Assembly (NCBI RefSeq): GCF_023101765.2
Contig: NC_064222.1
Location: 62,001-126,000 of the forward strand
Length of the DNA: 64,000 nucleotides
Direction: 5' to 3'
Source of the DNA: Spodoptera frugiperda
Lineage: Eukaryota; Arthropoda; Insecta; Lepidoptera; Noctuidae
The notes under the pieces are model-generated. The model was not told where the DNA came from. It worked only from the letters and a program-made list of their open reading frames with translations, and made no database searches. Positions within the stretch are counted from its first letter, which is position 1; every line of letters begins with the position of its first letter. Below, piece after piece: positions 25,301 through 40,300 of the stretch. A program made the translations under genes and the position numbers.

Positions 25301-28300
25301 ATCAAGTAGAATTTAAACATTAACTTATGACATTATAAAATGTTCTGTCCCCTTTTGAGATTGAGCAAGAAACACTCAGAAACAGAAAGGGGGAAGGAAG
25401 GAAAACGGTGCAATTTATGTCACATGACGCAGGTGGGGAAAATTGTAGGGCCTAGCTACACGTAATTGCGCCTACGTATATAGGTGCATCATAGTACCGA
25501 GTGAATTAATTATACCTACGTATTTGGAAAGCCCTTTGACTAAGATCAGCGAAATGACTATCCTTATTCGCTACCTAACATTATGCCTGTTTTATTGAAA
25601 GTATGCGACATTTTTGATTTGAGATTAGACTCATAATTATTTATCTTTAGAACATGACGTAGGTTTTATAAAGTAGGCAATTTTGTGTAATACCTTTTAT
25701 CAGTTAGACGTAAATGAAGAGACGTACATGTTCTGACTTGAGTAATATGAATTACTCATACTACTGACATTTTTACAAATCTAAATAAAACTATTTGAAT
25801 GTTCTTATTCTTGTCACTAGTACAGTCAACAACGACAAATTCCCCCCAACTACTACTCAACGTAAACAATAGAATAAAATACATTCCAAGTTTGTAATAC
25901 CCATTGATGTAACTTTTTTATTCGTACGGAAGTGCGGATTAAAAACAAAAAGGGTCCCTGACACGGTTTGTCTTAATACACAATGAAGGAGACGCAAGAA
26001 GTCGACTTGGCTCATTGCTGTGGGTCATTAGATCAAGGTGATATGACATACGTCACACTGTTTTTGTTGTTTTCCGGCTTTGCGAATAATAGATGTAAGG
26101 ACGTGTACATTGTTTTGCACACACATATAGATGAAGTTAGAGTGAATTTACCCATTATTGTTCTATGGACGTCACTTATTGTCAAGCTTACATTGGTAAT
26201 TTCGCTTTATTGATTTTTCCTTCCTATACATTTAGATCTGATTTGGGGGACTGTAATCATGTCCTATAGTTTTAGCATTTGGCCGTTAGGTTTTAATACG
26301 TTAGTAGTACGTGGTATCGACCACGTATTATTACATCTTCAGGGAAAATTTTCTTTATCCTAAACGCGGTAGTGTCAGCCAAGTAAAAGTACCTTACACT
26401 TGAAGCATACTAATTCTACTTCCGACTCAGTCACAGGATGAGTGTATCAGTCTGTCAGTCTCTCACAGTCCACATAGGGTTGTCAGCTCACTTCCCGACA
26501 CCTGTCCTTACTTACACTTCCGTATTGGCACAAGCACAGCCTTCATTTGTTTTGCTTACATAATGAACCTAGAATAACATCTTGACTGCTTAAAAATCTT
26601 TTTTTAATTTACGCGTTTGGATTTCGGAAAGAACCTAATATCAAGGCCATCACGTGTTTCGAATTTCATTAATATTACTTTATCTTTCAAAAATGTAATA
26701 GGCATGTTGATATTTTGGCATATTATATTAGTACAACAGAACTTAATAACATTTGTTTGGCGTAAAGTAAACCATCCCACGTTATTAAGGCTGGGAATAT
26801 AAAAGAATATATTATTATCTGTACTTTCTGACTGGGAGATGAAATCCAATTATCTTTCGCTATGTTTTTATTATCTATGTTTTATAATCATATATATTTT
26901 TTCTCTATTATTTGATGAAATATGGACTTAATCGTAGGACGAAATTAAGAGTAGAATCATGATGGTCATCATCTATTATTTAAGAATCAATTGCTGTTCG
27001 TTAGTCTCGCTAAAACTCGAGAACAGCTGGACCGATTTGGCAAATTTTGAATTATGTATAGAAGTCCAGGGAAGGTTTAAAATGTTTGTATGTGGTACGA
27101 AATTTGCCAGGTCAGCTAGTAGATTAATATTTTAGTCAAACACTAAAGTTAATGCAGCTAATTTATCCGGTGTTCGTGGTCAAGTTAATCTAAATTTGAC
27201 TCAGACGATTAGATGCTTCCTTCCAGCGTCTCAAGGTCACCGGTCAATGCCGTCTCGTTATCACTCGCCGAATAAATAACTGTTTGATAACTTACTTTTG
27301 TTTTATGAGCCTGAGATATCTAGCAAAGAATTTTGAGAGCATTTTTTTTTGTTTAGTGATATTGATAATGGTGGCTCTGTTTTAGGTCGGTCAAGCGCAA
27401 ATTTTATCTGTATTTTACTGAATACCGATAGAAGAACCTCGGATAGAAACTGGTTCACATAAGTAAACTCATATTTTTGTCCTTTTTTTGAAGGGGAAAT
27501 CCTCATATTTTTGTTCTTTTCTGCCTTGGGCGAGGGGGAGTGTCAGACTCTGACTAAAATCCACCCCGTTCCTACTCCTGCTTTTCGAACTGCAGCCCCG
27601 GTAAATCCACTAGGTAATCCGCAGCTCCGGATCAGGCATCAGCCCTACTGGGTCCTATTTGTGGTGGTCTGATGGTTACTTTTGTCCCCTGGGGTACCAC
27701 AGACACATGAACTTATGATATTTACATATTTTCTCTTCATTCACGCATTATTTTTTATATTTCTTCTGCAGAAATATTTCATGAAATACGGAGCCAAAAA
27801 CTACTGATCTTTTGTGCAGTTCTTTTGATTCATCGTAATAGCCTTAGTAAAAGTTTTCTTTAATTGAAAATTACAAAATATAATTAAGTACCTACTGTAA
27901 CATAAGGGTCTCAGTCCTATTCAGCACACAATTTGAAAGAAATGTCCGGGCGTCGAAGGCCGTCGCGACGGCATTGTTCATCTGCCACGCCGCGACTAAT
28001 TGCGTTGCAAATGAGACGCCTACCACGTGGGACGCGACTGTACTGACTAACCGACGAGATATCCATTTCTTTACTATTGCCAGCTAATCTGTCTTTGTTC
28101 GGTTGTGATGGGAATTTGTAAGTAGGGACTTAGCGAGCCTATAGTGAACAATCATTTGAAGATGTAGAATGGTGTAAATGGTCTTTCTTTAGCCAAAATT
28201 GAGATGATGTGTTTTTTCTAATAAGGAGGATAATTGTGTAGAGAAATTATTAACTTACACGTTTTTCATCGTTGATTAAATTGTCCCTTATGTGAGGATG

Positions 28301-31300
28301 TAGATATATTAATTTAAAGGCCTACTCCAGGGAGAAAACTAACCTCAATAGTAATAAATGAAATGTTCCCGAATGAGACTCGGCAGTCGCCTGTCTGTAG
28401 CTCTATCGGGACGTTTATTAAGTTGACCCAAATACAACTATTCAGAATTTCATTACGGAACCCGCAGTGTATTGCTTATCCGATTTCCATTCATATGATG
28501 TCATTCACTATGAGCCGTACGAATTGTGTGCCTGACATCATTGATATAGGCTGAAGATAAAAAAAATAATATTATAATATGTATCTACTTTTTCTTTACC
28601 TATGTATATCTATGATCAATTTAAATGTTTATACATAGAAGTGTACGGATAGACATTAATATCAAGGAAATGTAACGTTAAATAGAATTAAACTTTCCTT
28701 GCTTAGAATTTGACCACCATTTCTCCAAACTTTTCACCTATCACATTTTTGCGGAAGCCAGATGGCGCTTGTGTCGATTATGGACACGTCAGTTTTACAA
28801 TATAGTTACTTTCATTACCATTTGTTTGAGTACACAAGAAGCTAATTAGTGCACTCTTGTCATTAAAGTGTGGACTGGTTATGAATCGTTTATGAGGTGC
28901 AGGTGACATAACCTGTTGCTTACGTTCGCGTCTCAATGTTTATACGTCGCCGGAGCGCATTAACAATGTATGTGTCATACAGTAACGTGCTCTTAAATTA
29001 TTGTCGTCGTTTAATCATTAAACACATTATTATAGTTTGTTAAAGAATTACTGGATTAGTAATGACGATGGTTTTGTGGGAAAAGATTAGGCACATAATG
29101 AGGATAATTTGGTGCATATTGATTTGTTAAAGAACATTCAAAAATATATTCATTGCAAATCTACACAAGGTCTATTATCGTCGCAATAAAATATGTTAAT
29201 TATGCTAAAAATACTAAGTATTCAAGATTACAGTTCTGCATAAAAGACAGGGCTTCCTAGCTAGGTAACCTAACAAAGTATCAGATTCATTCCTTTCTTC
29301 TTTGCTTAACAACCTCGACTAATTATAATTTTCAATAACTTATGAATCATTCACTTCCAAGTAAAGTAAAGAACAATGAGGAAAAAACACTTATTCATTA
29401 CAAAAATCACGAAGTTAATCTGTAGCCGTAAAATAATAGATACAAAGCTATCTAGTCCTCGATTGGTGCCATTCAACTGATAAACCATAGGTTTTTAAAT
29501 AGATAATTTGTATTAATATCATTCAGCGGAGATAGTGTTGGTAGAACCGTATCGCGGACATGTATGGAGTTAATTAATTCGTTAGGACCTTGGTTTTGAA
29601 TCTGCTAAAAGGTTACTGGAACAGTGGTGACGCATATGGGCATCTTTGGACGTTATGTAACCGTCATCTGTGTTCGATTTGAATTTCTGGGGTCGAATGC
29701 CGTAGTTTAAGAATGGAATAGAATTACATTAAATGTTATTTGAATGAAGACACATTTTTTTTGTCCTGTTTATATTAAATTGCCAGTCATGTTGTGTGTA
29801 GTTTTATATTAGTGCCGTATGTTATGCTACAATATATTGGCATGCTTTTTCTCAGTAAGACAAATGCGGATGAAGGAAATAGACAGGGAAGCAAAATGAG
29901 CCAAATCGCATTAATCGTTAACTTATTAGTATTGCTGTTGAAACCTTGGGTTTTATTACTAATAATATAAAAATATTACCTATTGTGGCGCAATGGCCAT
30001 CGCACTCTTTTGAAGACTTACCGCCGTATTCAGAGTCATTTAATGGTTACTTAACCCAGTTCTTGGCAATTGTTTTTGGAACAAAATCGTTACTAAGGAA
30101 TAGATAATCATTAAATGCCTCTGACGTACAACACACTCTTCAGAGATAAATTAGGGAGTTTCCCCCAAAATGGTATCTAATAGAAAGTTCTAGAATTATA
30201 ATTAGTCGTATCGTCCTTGAAACATCAGCTACATGCATATTTACATGTGCGCATATTATCACTCGATACGATACTATTAATATATTACTGTAATGAGGCG
30301 CTTATCAAGATAACACACATTACACTCAAGATTCCAATTGTTTGATGATTCTCTCAAGTTGATTGAAATTGTGTCATTGTGTTTTCATCTAATTCATTAT
30401 TCATGGCACGAAATATGGATCCTCTGTAATCAGACGGGCTTTATTGTGTATTTAAAAAAAAGTCGATATGACTTGTACATGTAGTTTGTACAGTACGACA
30501 TTTATTCTGTCTTTTTTTATCAAGCATGCATCTTGTATTTTGTTTGTCATTAAAACCAAACTCATTTCAGTCTTACGATCTATGTTATACATTTTCCAAT
30601 AAGAGGAATAAGAAATGCTTATATCGATATCAGCATCGTAAGAGGCTTCGCTTCGTTTCATTTACTACAAAATTTCCCTACATACTTAATTTCATTTCGC
30701 TCCATTTTCAGTTGTCCTTTACACAAAAGATGACAAGACCATCGTCATACACAGTAAATGCAATGTAAGCAAGATGCAAGCTATGTGTTATGATTGATGA
30801 TAACATAATCTGACAGGGAAAGCCCAATGAGTAGACGATAGAGATTGATTACAATGTCCTTATGTTGATTTCATCTATAGCGGGCTTCTTATTAATAATA
30901 GACAGAGCTATAGGTTAGCTAAACATTTTCAGGTAGCATAATTACAAGGCAATATTATAAAGCTTTTGCTATGAAAAACAAGAGAGAGAGATAGAGAATC
31001 TCTTCATAATACAAATGGTCCAAATGACTGTTTCCTGTCCTTAATAGGATGGACAAAATGTCTTTATTACTTAGAGAATATCTTAGATGACAACCCTAAC
31101 TAACAATTTTGTTTCTGCATTACTAATTCAATAATTCCATTCCAGTTTGCTTCAAAATCTTCGACCTGGACAGCGATGGAGTGCTCAACAAGAAGGAACT
31201 CATCGACATGGTGGGGATCCTCTGCACCGTTGCCAACGAGAGCCTCAAGAACCAGAACTCCAGAGCTTCTACACCTTCAGACAGCAATGACTCCGAGGGC

Positions 31301-34300
31301 ACGGAGAAAGGGTTCGACCCTGAAGTGATCCTGGTCAACTTGAGAGAGAAGCTGGTCACTGTGCCCAGGAATGGGAGGAAACCGGTGTTCCAGTTGGGAC
31401 CTAATGGTGATAAGGAGGAGATTATCGTTTTAAAAGAGGTTTGTAGTATTCCTTAGGTTTGCCATATTTAATTAAATAAATAATATTTGTTTTTGGTGTG
31501 TAGGTAGAGTGAGTACTTAAGTTACTTTCATAAAAAGTTCAGGGCTAGTTTAAAAACGGCTATATACTTTCTATATATTTTCGTTAAAAATGATTATTAT
31601 ATCTATTATTATTTATTTATTAAACGGTACATGTTAATGAACTTATGAGCTAATTTACAGTCCGACAAAACTATATAACTAGTTTGTCTGTCGGATCCAA
31701 AAGGAATATATTATGTAATATATCTACCAGTACCTATAAAATTCAGTAACTGTCAACTTTTCTATCAGTATTTTAGTCGTGGATATTTTTAACGGTTATA
31801 ACTCCATCCTTTCAGCAGCAACAGGAAAAAGACCAGACACAGACAGAAGAAGAAGTAGAGAATGAAGGTCTGATAGCGAATGACATGGCGCTGACCCTGG
31901 AGGACTTCCTGATATGGAGCGTGGAGAGCGCGGAGACGCTGGTCACTCCCTTCCTGGACCTGCTGTTCGAGGTCTGCCATATCGTGCTGGGGCTCAGGCC
32001 GCAGTGCAAACACCAGGAGAGGGATATTGGTGAGTACAACATTAATTTATGAAATCACAAAAATGGGATTTCCTGAGAAAATTTCCGGTAAGATATGATT
32101 CAGAATCAGGAGCTGAATAGACCCTGCGTTTTTGTAGGGAGCTGTCAAATACAACTGGTATTGTTATGGGTCTTGGGGTCGATTAGGATACAATAAATAT
32201 GGAGGTGATTTTTAAATATTCTCAATTTTATTATAGCATGAATAAGGCATAAGCCACAAAATCTATAATGTACACTTACAATAGGGCCAGGTGTATGGCA
32301 ATAGGCTCTACTATATTGAATGAGTCCATGCCCTATTTCAGTAGATAAGTCATGGATTTTGCGCAAAATGTTTGCGCATTACAATTCAGAAATAATAGCT
32401 ACCACAACAAGAACAAAATTAATCTGAATACGATGAAGTGGAAAATTTACTACAGTTAGATAAAACAAATCGACGCTGAAGTGGTTAAAGTGAATTTAAC
32501 ATACAAGTTTCAAGTGTTCCAACTGTTCATAATATTATCTATCTTATATTATAGTCACGTTTTTAACGATTATATTATTTACAAAATAATGTATGTACAG
32601 ATTGTCACAAAAACAGTTAAATATCGAGCATTCAAACAAGTAGTTACATAACACGTCTATAATTAATTCTATCTTCTTTCAAGTGTACATATCACAATCT
32701 TACCGCACTATAATTAGCAAGCACTCCTTGTATTGACAACTTATCTTCCACATTGTATAAATAGCGACTTTAAAAACATAATTATAAGGTCACTTTTTGA
32801 ATAACAACCATGTCATTATAATAAATCGTTCCATTTAGGCGAAATTAAACTCTATGTTAAAGTCGTTAAGGTAGTAAATCACTTGTTATAGTCATTATAA
32901 ATTTTGGCTGTCCATTGCGTAGTTGATATTGCAATGATGAGCAGTTTGTAAACATTATTATCTATGTATGATGTCGCGGTAGACTCGCCTTACAGTGGAC
33001 GGACAGTTATCACTTGTTATCGGACATGTAAACCACAATTTTCATATTATTATGCAGTTTAAGCGCCGGGCTTATGTTGTCATTGTATAACTTAACTAAC
33101 TTTGATAGTATTATATGTGTTTGAATTTTTACCGAGACTAGCTTTTGTCTGTGACTTCGCTCATACTCTTTGAAAGGGTTGGACCGGAGGGCAGATTACA
33201 AAACATATCTCGTATTTTTTTGTTAGTCATAAATAGTTCGAATATCAATTTTTAGTTTGCTACCTTGCTTTAAAAATTACTAATTTCTTAATTTAAAAAT
33301 TACTAATCTTAATTTCGGGAGGTGATGGATTACAAAGAGACGAAAAGTAGCCTGTATGTCACTCTCCATTCCTTCAACTATCTCCACTAATTCGTAGCCG
33401 TGAAAAAAAATGGACAAACAAACAGACAGACACTTTCACATTTATTATTAGTATAAAGTATGGATAGTGTTGAGTGATTTATTTAGATTGTTTGGATCTC
33501 CATGGTTCATCGACAACAACATGAATGTTCCACGATAGTGACGTCAATTGACATGTTTTTATACTTGTAAATTGAGCACTATACATGGTGGGTCTATGCA
33601 TCAAATTGTAGTTTCTGATTTCTATGTATTATTTTATATTAATCATAATAAGACGGATATTGGAAGGCTAAAGAAAGGACAGTTGAAGATGATATAATAT
33701 TTTTTCTTTATTTAATTGGAAACTTTTATAGATATGTATATATTTGTTATGCATGATATGTATACTTTTCTAGACCTATATTAGAACAAACAACCAAACC
33801 AACTTACATATATTTATTTAAAATCCTCTAAAATTACATTATTAAATACTACTTACAAAATACAAAATTAAATTAATATTTAAAAATAGGAGCCGACCAG
33901 TAGCGGGAGCATGGTTCAAGCTACCGGTGGTTAGGGCTCCAGAGACAGAAACCTCCTCACAGTGTCTGTCTCTGTTTCGAGGAGTACTGCCTTCTGCATC
34001 AGGCCCTTGATCCATCCGCCCAACCCCAGCCTCCTAAGGTGGTTGTCGATGCTGTAAAACCAACTTTATTATTACTTATTAGCAGTATACTATCACGTTT
34101 CTATGACTTAGTCATTAACTACAAATTCCTATGAACCACTCACAAAAGAGGTACTATTGTTTTAACAATAACTACTTTACTTGAAGTTATTAGTGATAAC
34201 AACATGTGTTCTAGTGTTACTTGAACCAGTAGTACCTACATGCAGTTAGCTGGTACCAATTGGCTACTGGTACTTTAGATTTATAGTATTGTTTGCATAA

Positions 34301-37300
34301 TAATGTACAGTTATTATTTTGATAACGGAATATTTAATACATGTACTGGAAGCTACATTATGTGAAGTTTGGTAAGAGGTAAAATAATAAAATTATTATT
34401 AGTACTATTTTTGTTACTATTTATAGCATCCACCAATCATATTCATTGTTGCACATAGCATAGCACTGGTGGATATAGACTCAGCTAAGCTATGTTTTTT
34501 ATATGTAAAGATGCGTGTTATGGATGGTTTCTCTACTATCGATACATCGTATACTTAAGCTGAGCATCTTCCTCGCACAGCTACATAGCTGAGTATCGGT
34601 GGAAACGGTCATAAAGTGTGTCACAGCTTAGTGTAGCATCTTCGTACCATAGCTTCATAGCATATCTCTGGTGGAAAAACATAAAACAGTCAGGTTGACT
34701 GTTTTACAGTCCAAAAAACTAAATTTTCTGGCGAAAGCAATCATAAAGGAACTACAACAGTAACTTATAATTGTGCAATTATTATACAACAATAGGTATT
34801 AATATAAAGAGCCCCGTCCTTAACAGATAACGCATGCTGTTTGTACGTAATTACAGTAATTGCGGAGATAGGTGCGTATGTGGGTCGCACGCGTGTGACG
34901 CGCCCGTCTTACGCTTTATTATGATAGATGGCGCTACGGACGAGGACGGTCCTTTATGCTAATCGTTACAATAATAATACGTTTTCCTTGTAGATAAATT
35001 GTCGGGGAACTGAAAGTGATAGCTGTTGTCTACAGTTAAAGTATAATATTATTTATCTTTCAGCATGGTTGCGTTGGTAGTGGTTGATAGAAGATGGTTA
35101 ATTTGTCGCGCGTTCGTTTCCCATATGTGACTATTATGTTTTGTATGTTAATAATATGAATAAAGTAATTCTCTGTCGGTTCGGACAGCTGTATACTTAC
35201 AGTGACTTTTGCTGTTGGAATATCGTATATTAAGACTATGAATTAATGTTGAAACAAACAAACAAACCAACAAGTCTGCTTGTTGTAAGAATGAAGCACA
35301 GCCCTAAACTAAGTACACTATCATTACCTAAAACAAAAATCCTTAAAATTACAATACCAACATTTCTTACATACATACATAACTTCACGCCTGTCTCCCA
35401 TGGGGGTAGGCAGAGACAATGAAACAAACATCTTCTTTCAAATGAAGATGGACACAACAACAATTACACAAACACATCAATATGAACCTTATAAACATGT
35501 GCGTCTGCACATTGCGAATATACGCACATCGCACATGGTTCGCAATCAATTGACATTAGGCGCGTAGGCCGTGCAAACATGTGGCCTCGTTACTTTATGG
35601 GGCCTGATTGATTCAGTTAATATTCTCCGATCTTTTCTATTTAGAACAATATGCCAGAAAACACTTAACTTGTGTTGATTACACACACACACACACACAC
35701 ATTGTCGAATGTACTAAAAACGACTTTATTTATGTGGTATTGAGATACAGAATGTATCAGAACGATTATTGCATTGCAACTTACTAAGTTGCAATGGATA
35801 GCGAAGTATGATTACTGGCTTATGATAATTAGGGATATACTTAGAAATTGTGGTTCAAAAAGCTTGTCCACAGGTAAATACTTTGCTAGGTTGGTGCAGT
35901 GATTTTATTTAATGTAACGTGTTAGGGTCTAGGTTTCGATTCGCAAATGAAACTACTGTTCATACGATTCAAAATTTGTTCTTGTATTTGTTTTATTTAT
36001 AAACACACTCACGGAAAATGCTAGTGTATGACGAAGTTTCTTTTTTGTTGATTACGGATATGAAAGAAATTATTTAACCGTATCTTTTGTAAACTTTAAT
36101 ATCTCCATTACATTTCAGTGCTGGGCTGGCTGAGACGTGCAGTTCAACGGGGGTACGCAGTGGGTCAGTTCTGGTACCTGGTGGGCGCGGAGTGGTGGGG
36201 CAACTGGCTCGCCTACACGTCGGCCTCCAGCACCGACAACTGCTGCCGCCCGCCGCACCGACACATCGACGAGGCTATCGTCTGCGATGAGAGCTTTACC
36301 AGTAACTCCACTGGTGAGCTACATCCTTCATATTCTTTGTGGGTTTCTGAATTAAAAGTTTATTAGTAATTGATGATGAAAGGAAGAACGATTGAATGAT
36401 GAAGAAGAACCGATGAAAAGGATGTGTCAGTTGAAAAAGAAGATATTAAAATAAATTATTTGTGTTAAGAGTAGGAAAAGAATTTTTAATTGAAGATATA
36501 GTAATTTGTAGTGGCTTTTAAATATTTGTAGCCGGAGGATTTGTAAGATATATACATGAAATTTATACAGACGAAGCTCTTAACTATGTAAGTTCGGAGG
36601 TAGATAATAGTTTAATTTCTACCTAAGACATAAGGCTTGAATTAATTTATGTATGTATGTCGCAGAATCGATGGGCTCCCTCCTATGGCGAGCAGAGACA
36701 GGGTCGCTAGGCAGCGGGGGCAGCAGTAGCGGCGTGAGCAGCGCGGCGGTGGCCCGCGCACAGCGCCACCCCGGGCCCGTGCACAACAAGCGCCTGCTGG
36801 CCCCCGCGCCCACCGCCGTGCGCACCCTCACGGGGGAGGGGGGACACCTCCGCCGGGACGTCACGCTCGCACAGCATCACGACTTCGAACTCGTACCCGA
36901 TGCACTCTGGAGGGCACTCGCGCTCTGGTATGGAGGGCCTGATCCGTTGCCGCGACAGGTATGACTACTTCTTGTTATGTTGTATGTGGAAATAAAAAAA
37001 GTGTTAAAATTAATTTTCGATCAATATTAACATTGCTATGTCTAAAGGTAAGCGTCTACAGACCCGCATCGCACGCATCGTACGCATTCCTTATGACATC
37101 ATCGGTACGCATCGCATATAGGCATTGCTGACGAGCGGTCCGTACGATGCGGATCAGTGGACGCAGTTGTATGAGTTTCTATACAAGACAGACTAAAATC
37201 CGTTGCGTACGATGCGGGCCTGTGGACGCTTATCTTGACACGGTCCTTGATCCATGACCTTGATATTTGTGTGTAAACTCCATTAAATAAAGTTATCGAA

Positions 37301-40300
37301 TGCAGTGAGCTAATTGAGTAACTGATAGGAACCAGTAGAAAGTTTGTTTACAATAATTTAATTATGTTTGTCGCAGGTGATCCGGCCCCCGAATTCTGAT
37401 GTGGAGTTGGAGTTGTATCCTCTACACTTGAAGATATTGCGGCATGTCCAGAGCCCTCAGAGTACGTATGACTTAATTTCTTTTAATCTCTTAGTAGATT
37501 AGACTACTAGTCTAAGATAGAATTTTGTATGGATGCTACCGATTAAGGATGGTTTAAAGTGATACTTATTTACGTGTTTGTTTAAGGAATGGCCCCCGGC
37601 GGTGTTGCGGGTGCGGGTGGTGCGGCGCTATACAGCGGCGTTGCCCCGGCGCCGCCTGAACGACAACTCGCTTACACTGCCGCATTCTCACGACTGGCTA
37701 CTGTCAAGCAGGTGGGTGTTATATTTCTAGGTTGTTAATGTCCGAATACTCAAACGCTACTCAATTTTAAGACGCTCTCGAAACTAGTTCTGTCCTAATC
37801 AATTCTTTATAAAGTGACAGAGATAGCAGGATATTTAAGTGCAACTTAAAATTGAGTAGCATTTCAGTATTCGGCCGTAAGTGTCTTAATAAATAAAGGT
37901 TACCATAATTCGTAGTTAATTGAGAATATACATAAGTCAACAAGAAGATTTTGTTGACTTATGTATACTTTCGAGGATGCTCAACTAGTTTCAAGTTACG
38001 CTGGGGCTCATAATAATGAGTTATGTGCACTTTTAATGTTATTCGTATTACAAATGTCTAAATTGTTACCTGTGGGCTAGCCGAACGTCATTAATGTTTG
38101 TTATATCTTCTAAATGATTCTCCCCAGGTATGCGAGTTCCTGTGCGCGGCGCTGGGTCTGGCCCGCGAGGACGTGCGGCTGTGGCTGGTGGCGGGCGGCG
38201 CGGCGGGCGGCGGAGTGCTGCTGGATGACGAGCGGCCCACGCTGGCCGCGCTCGGCCTCGACGACCGCGCCAGGCTGCTGCTGGAGCTCCGGAACCCGGA
38301 CCTCACCTGGCCCGAGGAGATCGGGGCGCTCAGGTATGGCTACATTAAGCTGTTCTGCTCTTAAACAAGACTTTCCCATGATTTTCTGCGGAAAAATCGT
38401 GTAAAAAATGAGTTTTTTTTGTGAAACACGCCGTTAATCGAGCCCACGTATTACCTGATGGTAAGCAATCGCCCCCGCCCATGGACACTTGAAACACCAG
38501 AGGCGTTCATTTCCCTGAGACAGTGCGTTGCCGGTTTTTATTTTATCTCAAAAAGCCTGTAACACCTGGGGTTAGGAATTTAAGGGTTGTAGTTCGGGAA
38601 TTATTATTGTGGTATCGTTTCCGAAAAGATGAGCTTCTCGAAATTATAATACCACAATCAAGCTGTAGGTTGGGCCGATACTCTGACTTATCAGATGTAA
38701 CGCTGCTTGCGTAATAACATTACGTCACCACTTCACATTAGCATTCAGTGAGAGGGTGATACTTTGCCGACTGAAACGGTTCATTTAAGTCACATAAAGC
38801 AAACATTAATGAAATATAGGACTTTATATAAATGCTTTATAACTGATGTAAATGAAATATAGGACTTTATATAAATGCTTTATAACTGATGTAAATTGAT
38901 TATTATAACTTCCAGTATGAGCAGTGGCTCCAGCCGTGCCACGGAGCGGCGCGAGACCCTGATAGCCCCCAACCTGCCCGGCGCCACCGGACTACACAAC
39001 CTCGGGAACACGTGCTTCATGAACGCTGCTCTGCAGTCGGTGAGTGCTCATATTATTCCAGTTGTCTTACATTCTAAAATAAAGTTTTTAGCGAGGTGAA
39101 GTGACGATATTTCCATTAACGTAATTGTGACCACGCCGCGTATGCGCAAAGAATTCGTTGTGAATGCTCGACAAAATCACTGTCAACAGAAACCTATGAA
39201 AACGCGACAATAGTGTAACGTACGTTACATTTACGCGACGTCTTCGCTGTACATCCGCAGCGTGTTCGCGACGCACCGCGTAGGCATGATAAAACTTTTG
39301 TCGTGGCTTAGTCGGTTATTATATAGGTTTATTCCTCAAACCACATGATCGATACTAAATGTTGCTTAGGCAAAGAAATGCCTGAAGGTTAGCGCGTTGG
39401 TGAGTCGAGTGAGAGGCGCGGTTCTCGCTCGCTACTAGACTTTTCTGAGAATTTAGTATTATTAACTGAACTCGTTTGTTGCAGGTATGGAACACGGGTC
39501 CCTTGACGCGGTACTTCAACTCGGGCATGCACCTGTACGAAGTGAACACCACCAACCCGCTCGGTACCAAGGGAGTACTGGCACTGCGCTACGGAGAGCT
39601 GTGTAAGGAGGTAAGTAGGGGACCGGGGCTCCGGGCTCAAGCAGGAGTAGGAATTGGGTGGTTTTCAGTCAGTAAGAGTCTGATACTTCCTTTAACCTTA
39701 ATCAGGGCTGTAGATGGAAGTGTCGAGTGAATGGCGGTGTATAATGTATGAGTAGTGCAGCAGACCTTTCTGAGGGCTAAATGTCAGAAACAATATTGAA
39801 ACCTTGGATGATTGGTTGATTAATTGGAGTAGGTGGTCACGTAAACGTAGTCAACTCGCACTAGGCACTGAGTCCTACAGTATGTTTGTGTCCCGGTAGG
39901 TGTGGTCGTGCTCGGCGCGGTCGGTGGCGCCGCTGCGCGTGCGCTGGTGCGTGCAGCGCTGGGCGCGCGCGCTGGCGGGCGGCGGCCAGCACGACGCGCA
40001 GGAGCTGCTGGCCTGGCTGCTGGACGCGCTGCACGAGGACCTCAACCGCGCGCCCGCGCCGCGCCCCGCGCCGCCCGCCGCGGACTCGGCGGGCCGCGCC
40101 GACCGGGAGGTGGCGGCCGAGGCCTGGGCGCAGCACACGCAGCGCAACGCCTCCATCATCACGGACCTGTTCCTGGGCCAGCTCAAGTCCAAGGTGCAGT
40201 GCGACACGTGCGGCCGGGACTCCGTGCGCTTCGACGCCTTCAACATGCTCAGCCTGCCGCTGCCCATGGAGTCCTACGTCTGCTGCGAGATTAGAGGTAC

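Larger units (their letters stand above)
21668..31145. other. USP32: USP32 intron 4 (9.5 kb)
   Basis: AT-rich with repeat remnants (21750-21870, 22960-23060, 23610-23690, 26995-27125, 27517-27672, 30019-30130). A 169-codon minus-strand open frame at 22393-22902 has no family resemblance that I recognise. No host exon seen. Confidence 0.75.
7334..31438 (+). other. USP32: USP32 exons 1-5: N-terminal EF-hand region
   Basis: These exons encode residues 1 to about 377. They align by eye with human USP32 throughout (for example TPTFYQSLAGVTHLEE and FDENRDGHVDFKE). The exon 4 loop DENRDGHVDFKE and the exon 5 loop DLDSDGVLNKKE both keep the 1, 3, 5, 9 and 12 positions expected for calcium binding. 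The earlier helical repeats in exons 2 and 3 have lost clear loop residues. Exons are spread over 24 kb. Confidence 0.9.
32030..36118. other. USP32: USP32 intron 6 (4.1 kb)
   Basis: Contains retroelement remnants (33130-33460, 33931-34063, 35370-35440), a run of partly repeated sequence at about 34440-34690 (variants of agctatg and gcatcttc), and a short (ac)n run at 35683-35701. Nothing else seen. Confidence 0.7.
31816..38333 (+). other. USP32: USP32 exons 6-11: DUSP and ubiquitin-like region
   Basis: The DUSP-type stretch runs from FLIWSVES in exon 6 through LLFEVCHIVLGLRP and the Trp-rich FWYLVGAEWWGNWLAY in exon 7. Exon 8 adds a Gly/Ser/Ala-rich linker, then FELVPDALWRALALWYGG. Exons 9 and 10 lead to a ubiquitin-like fold in exon 11 (CEFLCAALGLAREDVRLWLV, then ERPTLAALGL). 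DUSP and ubiquitin-like domains usually help substrate or partner binding in USP enzymes. Exons 8 and 11 are strongly GC-rich. Confidence 0.85.

Noticed and set aside
25983..26213. 76-codon open frame in USP32 intron 4
   Set aside because: No family resemblance, no splice context and no repeat match; consistent with chance.
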